NCBI RefSeq assembly: GCF_014252075.1 | Contig: NZ_CP059209.1 | Coordinates: 420,818 to 484,817 of the forward strand | Direction: 5' to 3' | Source: Blattabacterium cuenoti | Lineage (GTDB): Bacteria > Bacteroidota > Bacteroidia > Flavobacteriales > Blattabacteriaceae | Length of the DNA: 64,000 nt | Part shown: piece after piece, positions 8,408-17,719 of the stretch | Position numbering within the stretch: the first letter of the stretch is position 1 | How the letters are laid out: the number at the start of each line of letters is the position of its first letter | Program-made: the position numbers and the translations under genes | Notes under the pieces: generated by a model | Database searches by the model: none | What the model was told of the DNA's origin: nothing | What the model saw: only the letters and a program-made list of their open reading frames with translations

Positions 8408-10144
8408 TTATTGAATCTTTTTTTGATTATGTTTTATCAGTTTTTTTTCTTGAATTTTCATAAGAATTTTTTTCTCATCCAACATAAATTCTTTGATAAA
8501 AAATAAAAAACCAATATTGATCATATTAGAAGTAAAATAATATAGAGATAAAGCAGAAGCATAACTATTTATAAATAATAACATAATAATAGGCATCAAA
8601 TATAATATGAAATTCATATCTGGAATAGAGCTATTTTCATCTTGAGAAAATTCCTTTTTTCCATTGTTACTTAATTTCGTGTAACCCAACAAAGCAAATG
8701 AATACAATAAAGTAAGTAAACTCACATGATTTCCGTAAAAAGGAATAAAAAAAGGCAATTCTAGAATTGAATCATATGAAGTGAGATCTTCTACCCATAA
8801 AAAAGATTTTCCTCTCAAATTGATTATAGTAGGAAAAAATTTAAATAATGAGTAAAAAATAGGAACTTGAAATAGTGTAGAAATACATCCGGACATTGGA
8901 TTTACTCCTACTTTACGATATAATTCCATCATAACTCTTTGTTTTTTTAAAGCATCTTCATTCTTTTTATATTTGTTATTTAATTCTTCTATTTCCGGAC
9001 GAATTAATTTCATTATAGCACTTAATTTATATTGTTTATAAGTAATTGGAGATAATAGAAGTTTCACCACTATGGTCATCAAAATAATAATAACTCCATA
9101 ATTTAAATTTGTTTTTTCCAGAAATTGAAAAATTATCAGAAAAAAATATTTATTAATCCATTTTAAGAAACCCCATCCAAATGGAATAATATTTTCAAAT
9201 CCATTTTTATATTCTTTTAATAAATTAAAATCTAAAGGCCCAAAATAAAAACGAAAAGAAAAATGAAATTCTTCATTTTTTTTCGTTTTTACAAACGTTT
9301 TGAATTGAATTTTCTTCAGAAAACTTCCTGAAGAAAAATTTTCTGATTGAACAAAAGTATTTCTTAATATTTTTTCCGGAATAAATATAGAAGCAAAAAA
9401 TTGTTGTTTATAAGCTATCCAATTTATGTTGGATATATTTTTTTCTTCTGTTTTTCTTTCGGATAAATATTTTACAGATGCAGAATTTTTATTAAAAATA
9501 GAATAATACGCTTGAGTATAAGAATTTTCCCAATTTCTATCCTTTTCCATGGATAAAATTTTTTGCTCCAGATTGATGGAAACTAATTTTCTAAAAGGAT
9601 AAAAATTTATTGTTTTTACGGAAAAACCAATATCATATTGATTTTCTTTTCCAATTGTATATATATAATCCAAAAACCCTTTTCCATAAGGATTTTTAGC
9701 TCTCATTATAAGGATTTTAATTCCTTTTTTTTTGTTCTCCAATGAAAAAGGTTGAAAAAGCAAATTTTTTGTATCAATATTTAACCCTTTTTCATTAGAA
9801 AAGGACATTTTGTATAAAAAACTAGAATTTTTTACTAAATAAAGATTTTTCGCATGATATGATAATGAAGGATCATATGCTTTATATTTTTTTAAAAAAA
9901 CTTCACTTATTATTCCTCCTACATTAGATATTTTTAATCTTAAAACATTATTTTCCAATAAAAAGAAATTATTTTTTTCTTTTTGGCTTTTTTCAAAAAG
10001 AGGAACTTTTTTTTTATCAAAAAATTCTTTATTTATCTTGAATTTTTTCTCTTTTTCATTATTCAAATACGTAAAAATCGTTAAAATTAACAATATAAGA
10101 AATAGTCCTATCATAGAACTATAATCTAAATTTTTATCCTTCAT
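8408..10144 (-). CDS. yidC: Membrane protein insertase YidC
   Basis: Inserts and folds inner-membrane proteins, alone or with SecYEG. The 578-residue protein has an N-terminal membrane anchor (about residues 9-26), a large periplasmic domain to about residue 330, then the conserved insertase core with membrane segments from about 348. The core includes the MKLIRPEIEELNNKYKKNED cytoplasmic hairpin and PMSGCISTLFQVPIFYSLF. The C-terminus is strongly basic, as expected for ribosome contact. Its ATG overlaps the pyrG stop by 4 bases, so the two are translationally coupled; pyrG-yidC is the usual flavobacterial order. Confidence 0.96.
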   Translation of the reverse strand: MKDKNLDYSSMIGLFLILLILTIFTYLNNEKEKKFKINKEFFDKKKVPLFEKSQKEKNNFFLLENNVLRLKISNVGGIISEVFLKKYKAYDPSLSYHAKNLYLVKNSSFLYKMSFSNEKGLNIDTKNLLFQPFSLENKKKGIKILIMRAKNPYGKGFLDYIYTIGKENQYDIGFSVKTINFYPFRKLVSINLEQKILSMEKDRNWENSYTQAYYSIFNKNSASVKYLSERKTEEKNISNINWIAYKQQFFASIFIPEKILRNTFVQSENFSSGSFLKKIQFKTFVKTKKNEEFHFSFRFYFGPLDFNLLKEYKNGFENIIPFGWGFLKWINKYFFLIIFQFLEKTNLNYGVIIILMTIVVKLLLSPITYKQYKLSAIMKLIRPEIEELNNKYKKNEDALKKQRVMMELYRKVGVNPMSGCISTLFQVPIFYSLFKFFPTIINLRGKSFLWVEDLTSYDSILELPFFIPFYGNHVSLLTLLYSFALLGYTKLSNNGKKEFSQDENSSIPDMNFILYLMPIIMLLFINSYASALSLYYFTSNMINIGFLFFIKEFMLDEKKILMKIQEKKLIKHNQKKIQ

Positions 10145-11778
10145 ATATAAGAAGAATTCTGATAATTAAAAGATTTGTAATTTTTGGTTACTTTTACAAA
10201 GTAAGTGAATAAAGGATGTGGATTAGTTACCGTACTTTGATATTCTGGATGATATTGAACTCCCAAGAAAAAAACATGATTTTCTAATTCAAAAGCTTCT
10301 ACTAATCCTGTCTCTGGATTAATTCCAACGGCTTTCATTCCAGCATTAGAAAAATGTTCTAGATAATTATTATTAAATTCATATCTATGACGATGTCTTT
10401 CTAAAACTTCTTTTTTTCCTCCATAAATAGAAAATATTTTTGATCCTTCTGAAAAAGAACATTTCCAATTTCCTAAACGCATAGTTCCTCCTTTGTTAGT
10501 TAATTTTTTTTGTTTTTCCATTAAACAGATTACTGGATGAAAAGTATATGGATTTGTTTCATAACTTTCTGCTTTTTTTAATCCCAAAACGTTTCTAGCA
10601 AATTCTATTACGGCAATTTGCATTCCTAAACAGATACCAAAAAATGGAATTTTTTTCTCTCTTGCATACTTTGCTGCAAGAATTTTTCCTTCTATTCCTC
10701 TATTTCCAAATCCTGGTGCGACTAAAATTCCTGAAATTCCTTCAAAATATTCCTTTATATTTTTTTCTTTTATCATTTCCGAATAAATCCATTTTATATT
10801 AACGTAAGTTTCATTTTCAGTCCCTGCATGAATTAACGCTTCAGTAATTGATTTATAAGAATCATGTAAAGAAACATATTTTCCAACTAATGCTATTTTA
10901 GTTTCATATTTTGGTTTTTTATATTTTTTTATAAAAAACTTCCATTTTTTTAAATCAGGAGAAATAATAGTGGATAAATTTAAATGATTTAATACTACTT
11001 TATCAAAATTTTGCAAATGCAACAAACAAGGAATTTCATATATAATTTTAGTATCAATCGATTCTATAACATGTTTAGGTTTTACATTGCAAAACAAAGC
11101 TAATTTTTCTCTAATTTTTTTAGAAATATGTTTTTCTGTTCGACATACAATAATATCTGCTTGTATTCCATTTTCCATTAAATTACGAACAGAATGTTGT
11201 GTTGGTTTTGTTTTTATTTCTCCAGTAACTGTAATATATGGGAGCAATGTTAAGTGAATTACTAATCCATTGAATTTTCCTAATTCCCACTTTAATTGAC
11301 GTACTGATTCAATATATGGCAAACTTTCTATATCTCCCACTGTTCCTCCTATTTCAGTAATAATAATATCGTAATTTTTTGATTCTCCGAGTATTTTAAT
11401 GCGTCTTTTAATTTCATTAGTAATGTGAGGGATGACCTGTACCGTTTTTCCTAAGTAATTTCCTTTTCTTTCGTTATCTATAACTGTTTTATATATTAAT
11501 CCAGATGTCACATTATTCTCTTTAGCAGTGGGTTGGTTTAAAAATCGTTCATAATGTCCTAAATCTAAATCTGTTTCTGCTCCATCTTTAGTAACAAAGC
11601 ACTCTCCATGTTCATAAGGATTTAAAGTTCCTGGATCTATATTAAAATAAGGGTCTAGCTTCAAAATTGAAACTTTATACCCTCTAGCTTTCAATAACAT
11701 GCCTAATGAAGCTGAAACTATTCCTTTTCCCAAAGAAGAGGTCACTCCTCCTGTAACAAAAATATATTTTATTTCCAT
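10141..11778 (-). CDS. pyrG: CTP synthase
   Basis: Converts UTP to CTP using ATP and glutamine-derived ammonia. The synthetase domain begins YIFVTGGVTSSLGKGI and contains DPYFNIDPGTLNPYEHGE. The class I glutaminase domain holds the nucleophile in FFGICLGMQIAV and the His-Glu pair in GVQYHPEYQS. I choose the ATG at 11778 (MEIKYIFVTGG) because the family starts only a few residues before the P-loop; an upstream ATG at 11793 would add five residues. It is followed by yidC with a 4-base overlap. Confidence 0.97.
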   Translation of the reverse strand: MEIKYIFVTGGVTSSLGKGIVSASLGMLLKARGYKVSILKLDPYFNIDPGTLNPYEHGECFVTKDGAETDLDLGHYERFLNQPTAKENNVTSGLIYKTVIDNERKGNYLGKTVQVIPHITNEIKRRIKILGESKNYDIIITEIGGTVGDIESLPYIESVRQLKWELGKFNGLVIHLTLLPYITVTGEIKTKPTQHSVRNLMENGIQADIIVCRTEKHISKKIREKLALFCNVKPKHVIESIDTKIIYEIPCLLHLQNFDKVVLNHLNLSTIISPDLKKWKFFIKKYKKPKYETKIALVGKYVSLHDSYKSITEALIHAGTENETYVNIKWIYSEMIKEKNIKEYFEGISGILVAPGFGNRGIEGKILAAKYAREKKIPFFGICLGMQIAVIEFARNVLGLKKAESYETNPYTFHPVICLMEKQKKLTNKGGTMRLGNWKCSFSEGSKIFSIYGGKKEVLERHRHRYEFNNNYLEHFSNAGMKAVGINPETGLVEAFELENHVFFLGVQYHPEYQSTVTNPHPLFTYFVKVTKNYKSFNYQNSSYI

Positions 11779-11912
11779 CACAAAATCAAACAAAAATTAA
11801 AATGAAATAATACGAAGAAATAAACAATTAAAATTATGATAATACAAAAATTTTTTATTTCACAGAATGTGAATTTTTATTTAGAAAAAATGAGAATTTA
11901 TGATTTTTTTTT

Positions 11913-11920
11913 TATATTTA
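11913..11920 (+). promoter_or_regulatory. Possible Bacteroidetes -7 box before the SRP RNA
   Basis: TATATTTA matches 7 of 8 positions of the Bacteroidetes -7 element TAnnTTTG and ends 9 bases before the SRP RNA 5' end, the right distance for a start near 11930. I see no good TTTG -33 box at the standard spacing, so confidence is low. Confidence 0.35.
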
Positions 11921-11929
11921 CCAACCTAT

Positions 11930-12030
11930 GGAGCAAGTTCTACACAATCAGCTCCCTAAGAATCCTCCAGGGTGGGAACACAGCAAAGGTAATAAGGTTG
12001 TAGCGATGTGATGTAGTTTCAGCTTGCTCC
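11930..12030 (+). ncRNA. ffs: Signal recognition particle RNA (4.5S type)
   Basis: A 101-base RNA whose ends pair perfectly: GGAGCAAG (11930-11937) with CTTGCTCC (12023-12030). The next helix pairs CTACAC (11939-11944) with GTGATGTAG (12008-12016). The apex has the SRP domain IV layout: a CCAGG strand, a GTG-GGAA-CAC hairpin with a GGAA tetraloop at about 11971-11980, then AGCA on the 3' side of the symmetric loop. This RNA binds Ffh and targets nascent membrane proteins to SecYEG and YidC. It lies just upstream of clpX on the same strand. Confidence 0.85.
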
Positions 12031-12066
12031 TATATATATGTGAAAGATGGAATAGGAAAAAAATTT

Positions 12067-13271
12067 ATGGAAGACTTATTGAAATGTAATTTTTGTGGAA
12101 GAAAAAAAAATGATATTACTTTTCTTATATCGGGAATCAGCGGACACATATGTAATTTTTGTATAGAAAAAACTTATTCCATAATTCATAGAGATTTTTT
12201 GTCTAAAAAAATAGAAAAAAAAAAAATGAGTTTATACAAATAAAAAAACCTAAAGAGATCAAGTTTTTTTTAGATAAATATGTTGTGGGACAAAATGAAG
12301 CAAAAAAAATCATTTCCGTTGCTGTATATAATCATTATAAAAGAATACATCATAATTTTTACAAATCAGAAAATCAAGATGTAGAAATAGAAAAATCTAA
12401 CATATTATTAATTGGAAAAACAGGAACAGGAAAAACTTTATTAGCGAAAACCATATCAAAACTTTTAAAAGTTCCTTTTGCTATAGCTGACGCTACTACT
12501 TTAACTGAAGCTGGATATGTAGGAGAGGATGTTGAATCAATATTGTCTAGACTTTTACAATCAGTAAATTATGATATAAATTCTGCTGAAAAAGGAATTA
12601 TTTTTCTAGATGAAATTGATAAAATATCTAGAAAAAGTAATAATCCTTCTATTACTAGAGATGTTTCTGGAGAAGGAGTGCAACAAGCGTTGCTTAAAAT
12701 ATTAGAAGGATCAGTCATCAATGTCCCTCCACAAGGAGGAAGAAAACATCCAGATCAAAAAATGATACAAATTAATACTGAAAACATATTATTTATAGCT
12801 GGAGGAACATTTGATGGAATAGAAAAAATTGTTTCTGATAGAATAGAACAAATTTCAATAGGTTTTTTAACTCAAGAGAAAAGAGAAAAAAATACCTATA
12901 AAAATTATTTAAAAAATATTATTTCTACAGATTTAAAAAGTTTTGGATTAATACCTGAATTGATAGGGAGGTTTCCTGTTACCACTTATTTAAATCCATT
13001 GAATAAAAAAATGTTGAAAAAAATTTTGTTGGACCCCAAAAATTCCTTAATCAAGCAATATCAAAAATTATTTGATATGGATAATATATCTATGAATATA
13101 ACAGATGAAGCTTTAGATATCATAGTAGATAAAACTTTTCAAGTAGGTATTGGAGCTAGAGGCTTACGAACTTTTTGTGAAAAAATATTTTTGGATTATA
13201 TGTATGATGTAGAAAACACTCATTCCGTTTTGAATATAGATAAAGATATTGTAATGAATAAGCTAATATAA
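12067..13271 (+). CDS. clpX: ClpX ATPase subunit, frame broken at a 12-A tract
   Basis: ClpX unfolds substrates for ClpP. Two frames make one full-length protein. The first carries the N-terminal C4 zinc domain (CNFCG and CNFC). It runs into twelve A at 12215-12226 and stops at 12241-12243. The second frame resumes with [18 protein letters not shown], the usual junction. It then has Walker A GKTGTGKT, the GYVGED pore loop, Walker [19 protein letters not shown] and the GIGARGLR sensor-2. One extra A joins them into about 400 residues, the normal ClpX length. I choose the ATG at 12067 ([13 protein letters not shown]) over a GTG at 12040 that sits 10 bases from the SRP RNA. Every motif is intact, so a functional gene rescued by slippage, or a base-call error, is more likely than decay. 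Confidence 0.88.
12215..12226 (+). other. 12-A tract, frameshift site in clpX
   Basis: Twelve A between the zinc domain and the AAA+ domain. The upstream frame terminates 15 bases after the run. Adding one A restores a continuous ClpX reading frame. The tract sits in the poorly conserved linker, so extra lysines would be tolerated. Confidence 0.85.
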
Positions 13272-13274
13272 ATC

Positions 13275-14261
13275 TTAAATTTTAATTAATTTCCACAACT
13301 TTATTTTTAATTCCATTAATCCTTCTTTAGTGAAAGAAGAAATAAAAAGAATATTTTCTTTTAAACTTAAAAATATTTCTCTTATTTTTTCTTTTTTTTT
13401 ATCATTAATCAAATCTGATTTGGAAATCGCCAACAAACGTTTTTTATTTAAAAAATTTGAGTTAAATTTATTGAGTTCTTTTAACAAGATTAAATACTCT
13501 TTTATTTTATTTTTTGTTTCTGAAGAAATTAAAAATAATAAAACAGAATTTCGTTCTGCATGTCTAAGAAAATGATGTCCTAACCCTTTTCCTTCAGATG
13601 CTTTTTCAATAATCCCAGGAATATCTGCAACTAAAAAAGAATCAAAATTCATCTTGACAACGCCCAAATTTGGAGTCTTGGTTGTAAAAGAAAAATTAGC
13701 TATCTTAGGTTTTGCTCTTGTGATCACAGAAAGTAAAGTTGATTTTCCAGTATTTGGAAATCCTATTAATCCTACATCTGCCAAAATTTTCAATTCTAAA
13801 AAAATCCAATAACCTTTTGTTTTTATCCCTTTTTGTGCATGAATAGGAGATTGATATATTGAATTTTTAAAAAAAGCATTTCCTTTTCCACCCTTTCCTC
13901 CTTCAAATAAAATTTTTTTTTCATGGTTTTTAGTAATTTCTGTTATTGCATTTTTTTTTTCATCTTTTACCACAGTTCCGATAGGAACTTCTATTAATAG
14001 ATCTTTTCCACTGGATCCAGTAATATTATTCTCTTTTCCAGAAGATCCTGATTCTGCAATCCAATGTTTATTATATCTTAAATGAAGAAAAGTATGAATA
14101 TGAGAATTTCCTTGAATAATAATATCCCCTCCTTTCCCCCCTGATCCTCCATCTGGACCTCCTCTAGTTATATATTTATCTCTATAAAAATGAATGCATC
14201 CAGCTCCTCCATTACCACTTTTGCAGTAAATTTTTATAAAATCAACAAAACAATTTTCCAT
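13275..14261 (-). CDS. obgE: GTPase Obg (ribosome assembly)
   Basis: Obg GTPase, involved in 50S assembly and stress signalling. The 328-residue protein starts with the glycine-rich Obg fold (GNGGAGCIHFYRDKY, GGPDGGSGGKGGD). The G domain has the P-loop GFPNTGKSTLL, G3 DIPGII and a G4 motif reading SKSD where NKxD is canonical, a variant common in Bacteroidetes. It is 4 bases downstream of adk and convergent with clpX, with three bases between the stops. There is no long C-terminal extension. Confidence 0.96.
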   Translation of the reverse strand: MENCFVDFIKIYCKSGNGGAGCIHFYRDKYITRGGPDGGSGGKGGDIIIQGNSHIHTFLHLRYNKHWIAESGSSGKENNITGSSGKDLLIEVPIGTVVKDEKKNAITEITKNHEKKILFEGGKGGKGNAFFKNSIYQSPIHAQKGIKTKGYWIFLELKILADVGLIGFPNTGKSTLLSVITRAKPKIANFSFTTKTPNLGVVKMNFDSFLVADIPGIIEKASEGKGLGHHFLRHAERNSVLLFLISSETKNKIKEYLILLKELNKFNSNFLNKKRLLAISKSDLINDKKKEKIREIFLSLKENILFISSFTKEGLMELKIKLWKLIKI

Positions 14262-14265
14262 GAGG

Positions 14266-14856
14266 TTAATTTTTGTTTAAAAAATTTTTTATTTTTTCTT
14301 CTATGAGAAGAGAAATACTATTTACAGATAAAGAAGCATTTAATTTGATTATATTATTTTTCCATTTAGGATCGCTATTCCAAATCGAAGAAGTTTCTTT
14401 GTTATATTCTTCTATTCTTCTTTGAACCGTTATGATATTTGTATCATCGTTACGATGACTTTTTTTTCCTCTTTTTAATAATCTATCTATTATTAAATTT
14501 TTTTGAATATAAAAATAGAAAATTATATTTATTGTTCCCAAACAAAATTTTTTTAAAGCTTTTTCTAAAGAAAAAATTTGATTTCTGGTTCTGGGATATC
14601 CATCATAAATAATTCCTTTTTCATAAAAATGTTTTTGAATTTCTATGTTTAACATATTTGTGGTAATCATATCAGGAACTAATATTCCTTTATTAATATA
14701 AAAACTAGCAGTTTTTCCTAAATCCGTTTTTCTTTTCATATGATTTCTGAATATCATTCCAGTAGATAAGTGGGAAAAACCAAACTTAGTTGCAATAATT
14801 TTAGCCTGAGTTCCTTTTCCACATCCAGGTGGTCCAAACAATATAATATGTATCAT
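14266..14856 (-). CDS. adk: Adenylate kinase
   Basis: Interconverts ATP + AMP and 2 ADP. The 196-residue protein has the P-loop FGPPGCGKGTQA at residues 7-18, the AMP-binding STGMIFR, and DGYPRTRNQ near 80. It is the short-lid form: the lid RLLKRGKKSHRNDDTN has no zinc cysteines. It lies directly upstream of obgE (4-base gap), a pairing seen in Flavobacteria, and 132 bases downstream of lpdA. Confidence 0.96.
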   Translation of the reverse strand: MIHIILFGPPGCGKGTQAKIIATKFGFSHLSTGMIFRNHMKRKTDLGKTASFYINKGILVPDMITTNMLNIEIQKHFYEKGIIYDGYPRTRNQIFSLEKALKKFCLGTINIIFYFYIQKNLIIDRLLKRGKKSHRNDDTNIITVQRRIEEYNKETSSIWNSDPKWKNNIIKLNASLSVNSISLLIEEKIKNFLNKN

Positions 14857-14988
14857 AAAATAATAAAATAATGAATCTTATGCAAAGAGTAGATGTAAAA
14901 AGGTAATTTATTAGTATACAATTAAATATATATAAAATAAATATGCGTTTTTGGATAAAAAATACAGAAGATATGTAAAAAAAGTAGT

Positions 14989-16386
14989 TTACAAATGAAT
15001 AGATCTCCCATAAGCGTTAGATACAGATTCTAAAATAGCTTCACTCAATGAAGGATGAGGGTGTATAGTTCCTATAATTTCGTAACTGGTCGCTTCCAGT
15101 TTTCTTGCAACTACTACTTCTGAAATTAGGTCTGTTACATTGTTTCCAATCATATGACACCCTAACCATTCATCATATTTAGCATCAAAAATTACTTTAA
15201 CAAAACCGTTAGTATTTTCATCGGAAATAGCTCTTCCAAGAGCACTAAATGGAAACTTAGCTACTTTAATCTGAAATCCTTTTTCTTTGGATTCTTTTTC
15301 AGTATATCCTACTGAAGCTATCTCAGGAGAAGAATATACACATTTTGGAACATTGTTATAATCTATTTTTTGACAATTTAATCCTTTTATATTTTCAATA
15401 CAGTTAATTGCCTCATGAGAGGCAACATGAGCCAAAGAAGGAGTCTGAATTACATCTCCAATAGCATAATATCCATCTATGTTTGTACGATAATTTTCAT
15501 CTACAAGAATAAATCCTTTCTCTATTTGAATTCCTATCTCTTCCAATCCAATATGTCTGATATTAGGAATAATTCCAATAGCGTAAAGAACTATATCTGT
15601 TTCTAAAACAACATTTCCTACAGAAGATTTCATTTCCACAATTATTCCATTATTAGAATTTTTTTTCCTTATAGAAGAAATAGAAGAAGATGTATAGATT
15701 TTAATTCCCATTCTTTCAAAAGAGGATTTCAAATAATCAGATATTTCATCATCTCCATTTGGAAAAAGTTTTGTACAAATTTCTATAATGGTAATATCTG
15801 TTCCCATAGAATGATAAAAATAAGCAAATTCTAATCCTATAGAACCAGACCCTATAATAATCATTTTTTTTGGTAAAGAGGATAAAGAAAGAGCTTCTTT
15901 ATATGTTATAACTTTTTTCCCATCATATTGAAATTTATCTTCAATTTTAGGAAAAGCTCCAGTAGAAATAACAATATGTGAAGCAGAATATTCTCCTAAA
16001 TTTTTTTCCTCTTGAAAAATTTCAATTTTTTTTTCCTTTTTTAATATTGCATTTCCATGAATGACATGGATTCCATTTTTTTTCATTAAAAATGAAATCC
16101 CTTTTCTCATTTTTTCTACCACATTTCTACTTTTATTAACTATTTGAGAATAATCTATTTTAATTTGATCTTTTTTTATTCCAAAAAGTTTTCCATTTTT
16201 TTTTATGGATTGCAGAATTTTGGCACTGTTTAAAAGAGATTTAGTAGGAATACATCCCCAATTTAAACAAACACCACCAAGAGATTCTTTTTCAATCAGA
16301 GCTGTTTTCATTCCAAGTTGTGATGATCGTATGGAAGCTACATAACCCCCTGGTCCACTTCCCAAAATAATAACATCAAAATGCAT
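14989..16386 (-). CDS. lpdA: Dihydrolipoyl dehydrogenase (E3)
   Basis: FAD enzyme that reoxidises dihydrolipoamide in the pyruvate and 2-oxoglutarate dehydrogenase complexes and in glycine cleavage; gcvT is also in this window. The 465-residue protein has the FAD motif VIILGSGPGGYVASIR, the redox disulfide GGVCLNWGCIPTKSLL, the NAD-binding IIGSGSIGLEFAYF near residue 178 and the catalytic His-Pro region GTIHPHPSLSEAI near the end. All catalytic residues are present. It is a lone unit with spacers of 132 and 153 bases on either side. Confidence 0.96.
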   Translation of the reverse strand: MHFDVIILGSGPGGYVASIRSSQLGMKTALIEKESLGGVCLNWGCIPTKSLLNSAKILQSIKKNGKLFGIKKDQIKIDYSQIVNKSRNVVEKMRKGISFLMKKNGIHVIHGNAILKKEKKIEIFQEEKNLGEYSASHIVISTGAFPKIEDKFQYDGKKVITYKEALSLSSLPKKMIIIGSGSIGLEFAYFYHSMGTDITIIEICTKLFPNGDDEISDYLKSSFERMGIKIYTSSSISSIRKKNSNNGIIVEMKSSVGNVVLETDIVLYAIGIIPNIRHIGLEEIGIQIEKGFILVDENYRTNIDGYYAIGDVIQTPSLAHVASHEAINCIENIKGLNCQKIDYNNVPKCVYSSPEIASVGYTEKESKEKGFQIKVAKFPFSALGRAISDENTNGFVKVIFDAKYDEWLGCHMIGNNVTDLISEVVVARKLEATSYEIIGTIHPHPSLSEAILESVSNAYGRSIHL

Positions 16387-16539
16387 AGCCTAATATGTAT
16401 GTTGGTTGTATGTGTAAAACGTATTTTTATTTTATAAATTTACAGATTTTTCTACTCAAAAATTTATTTATAAAAGAAAAACAATAAAATTCGTTCTCAA
16501 AAAATATTTTAAATTTGCATTCAAAATGATATATGGATT

Positions 16540-17202
16540 ATGAAATTTTTTGTAGATACAGCAAATTTGAAAGAGATTAATGAAGCAAGATCACTCGGGA
16601 TATTAGATGGAGTTACAACAAATCCGTCTTTAATTTCCAAGGAATCTCTTTCTAGTCAGAAAGAAATTCAGGATCATTATATGTCTATATGCAGTCTTCT
16701 AAGAAATGAAGAAGATGTTAGTGCAGAGGTAATTAGTACTAATTATAGAGATATGATTAAAGAAGGAGAAAAACTTTCTTTTATACATCCAAGAATTGTT
16801 GTAAAAATTCCAATGACTCAAGATGGAATCAAAGCAATTAAATATCTTTCTAATAAAAAAATTAAAACAAATTGTACTCTCGTTTTTTCTACAGGTCAAG
16901 CCATTTTAGCAGCTAAAGTTGGATCTAATTATGTTTCTCCTTTCATAGGAAGAGTAGATGATGTTTCTTACGATGGCTTGGATTTGATACGAGAAATCAA
17001 AAATATATATAATAACTATCATTTTAGAACCAAAATTTTGGGGGCATCCATACGTCATTCTTTACATATTATAGAATGTTCAAAAATAGGAATATACGCA
17101 GTGACTTCTCCTATGAAAGTTATTTATTCTCTACTGAATCATCCATTAACAAATATAGGTTTGGAAAAATTTTTAACGGATTATAAAAATAAAATGAATT
17201 AA
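16540..17202 (+). CDS. tal: Transaldolase (FSA/TalC-like)
   Basis: Short transaldolase of the TalC/fructose-6-phosphate aldolase group, moving a dihydroxyacetone unit in the non-oxidative pentose phosphate pathway. The 220-residue protein begins MKFFVDTANLKEI, with GVTTNPSLISKE and the Schiff-base lysine in VVKIPMTQDG. FIGRVDDVSYDG and TKILGASIRH follow. Whether it is a transaldolase or an F6P aldolase cannot be told from sequence alone; transaldolase is the usual assignment in Bacteroidetes. Its last 4 bases overlap the end of rpoZ on the other strand. Confidence 0.9.
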   Translation: MKFFVDTANLKEINEARSLGILDGVTTNPSLISKESLSSQKEIQDHYMSICSLLRNEEDVSAEVISTNYRDMIKEGEKLSFIHPRIVVKIPMTQDGIKAIKYLSNKKIKTNCTLVFSTGQAILAAKVGSNYVSPFIGRVDDVSYDGLDLIREIKNIYNNYHFRTKILGASIRHSLHIIECSKIGIYAVTSPMKVIYSLLNHPLTNIGLEKFLTDYKNKMN

Positions 17203-17513
17203 GTTTTTATTTTTTCATCCAGTAAATATTGAATGGATATAGATGTAGATTTTGGAAGATTTTCATAAAACCTTGATAGCTCTATTTGTTCTTTGTTCTC
17301 AAAAATTTCTTCTAAATTATTTTTGTTCATAAAATTAAATTCTTCTAATTTTTTATCCAAATCAACTTTAATATCGTTGCTAATTTTATGACTTATTTTT
17401 TCCAAAATACATATAGTTTCATATATGTTTTTTCCTGATTTTTCTTCTAATTTTACACGATCTATAGTTTCAGTGTTTATTGGAACATGATTAATTTCTC
17501 TCAAAAAATTCAT
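17199..17513 (-). CDS. rpoZ: RNA polymerase omega subunit (Bacteroidetes type)
   Basis: Small RNA polymerase subunit that helps assemble beta-prime. The 104-residue protein lacks easy similarity to E. coli omega but matches the flavobacterial version: PINTETIDRVKLEEKSGKN, NIYETICILEKIS, then LEEIFENKEQIELSRFYENLPKS. The family is known to be divergent in Bacteroidetes. It is convergent with the transaldolase gene (4-base overlap) and lies downstream of the ferritin gene across a 265-base spacer. In free-living relatives bamD commonly neighbours rpoZ; it is not recognisable here. Confidence 0.8.
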   Translation of the reverse strand: MNFLREINHVPINTETIDRVKLEEKSGKNIYETICILEKISHKISNDIKVDLDKKLEEFNFMNKNNLEEIFENKEQIELSRFYENLPKSTSISIQYLLDEKIKT

Positions 17514-17596
17514 AACTTTATAAGTTTTTTATGACAGAATTTTTATGCATTATAATAGAGTGGAAAACATTTCATATAATTTGAAAAAATCTTCCT

Positions 17597-17621
17597 TATC
17601 AACTTTTCTAGAAAGTTGATA
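17597..17621. repeat. 10-bp inverted repeat in the ferritin/rpoZ spacer
   Basis: Perfect arms TATCAACTTT (17597-17606) and AAAGTTGATA (17612-17621) around TCTAG. Read on the minus strand it is followed within a few bases by a run of six T, so it may be a terminator after ferritin or a leader hairpin for rpoZ. Confidence 0.4.
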
Positions 17622-17693
17622 TAGAGATACACAAATTTTGTACAAAACTTTTTCCTTGATAAGAATCAGCTATGCAATAATTTTTATTTTCTA

Positions 17694-17719
17694 TTGTTAA
17701 TTAACAAATTGTTAAACAA
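17694..17719. repeat. Overlapping TTGTTAA palindromes upstream of rpoZ
   Basis: TTGTTAATTAACAA (17694-17707) is a perfect 14-base palindrome. It is followed by TTGTTAAACAA (17709-17719), which forms a second palindrome with its flanks. It could be an operator or the decayed remains of a gene; no reading frame of interest crosses it. The rest of the 17514-17778 spacer shows nothing I can name. Confidence 0.3.

Noticed and set aside
12040-12066. GTG start for clpX
   Set aside because: It lies 10 bases from the SRP RNA 3' end and adds nine non-conserved residues; the ATG at 12067 gives the usual flavobacterial N-terminus.
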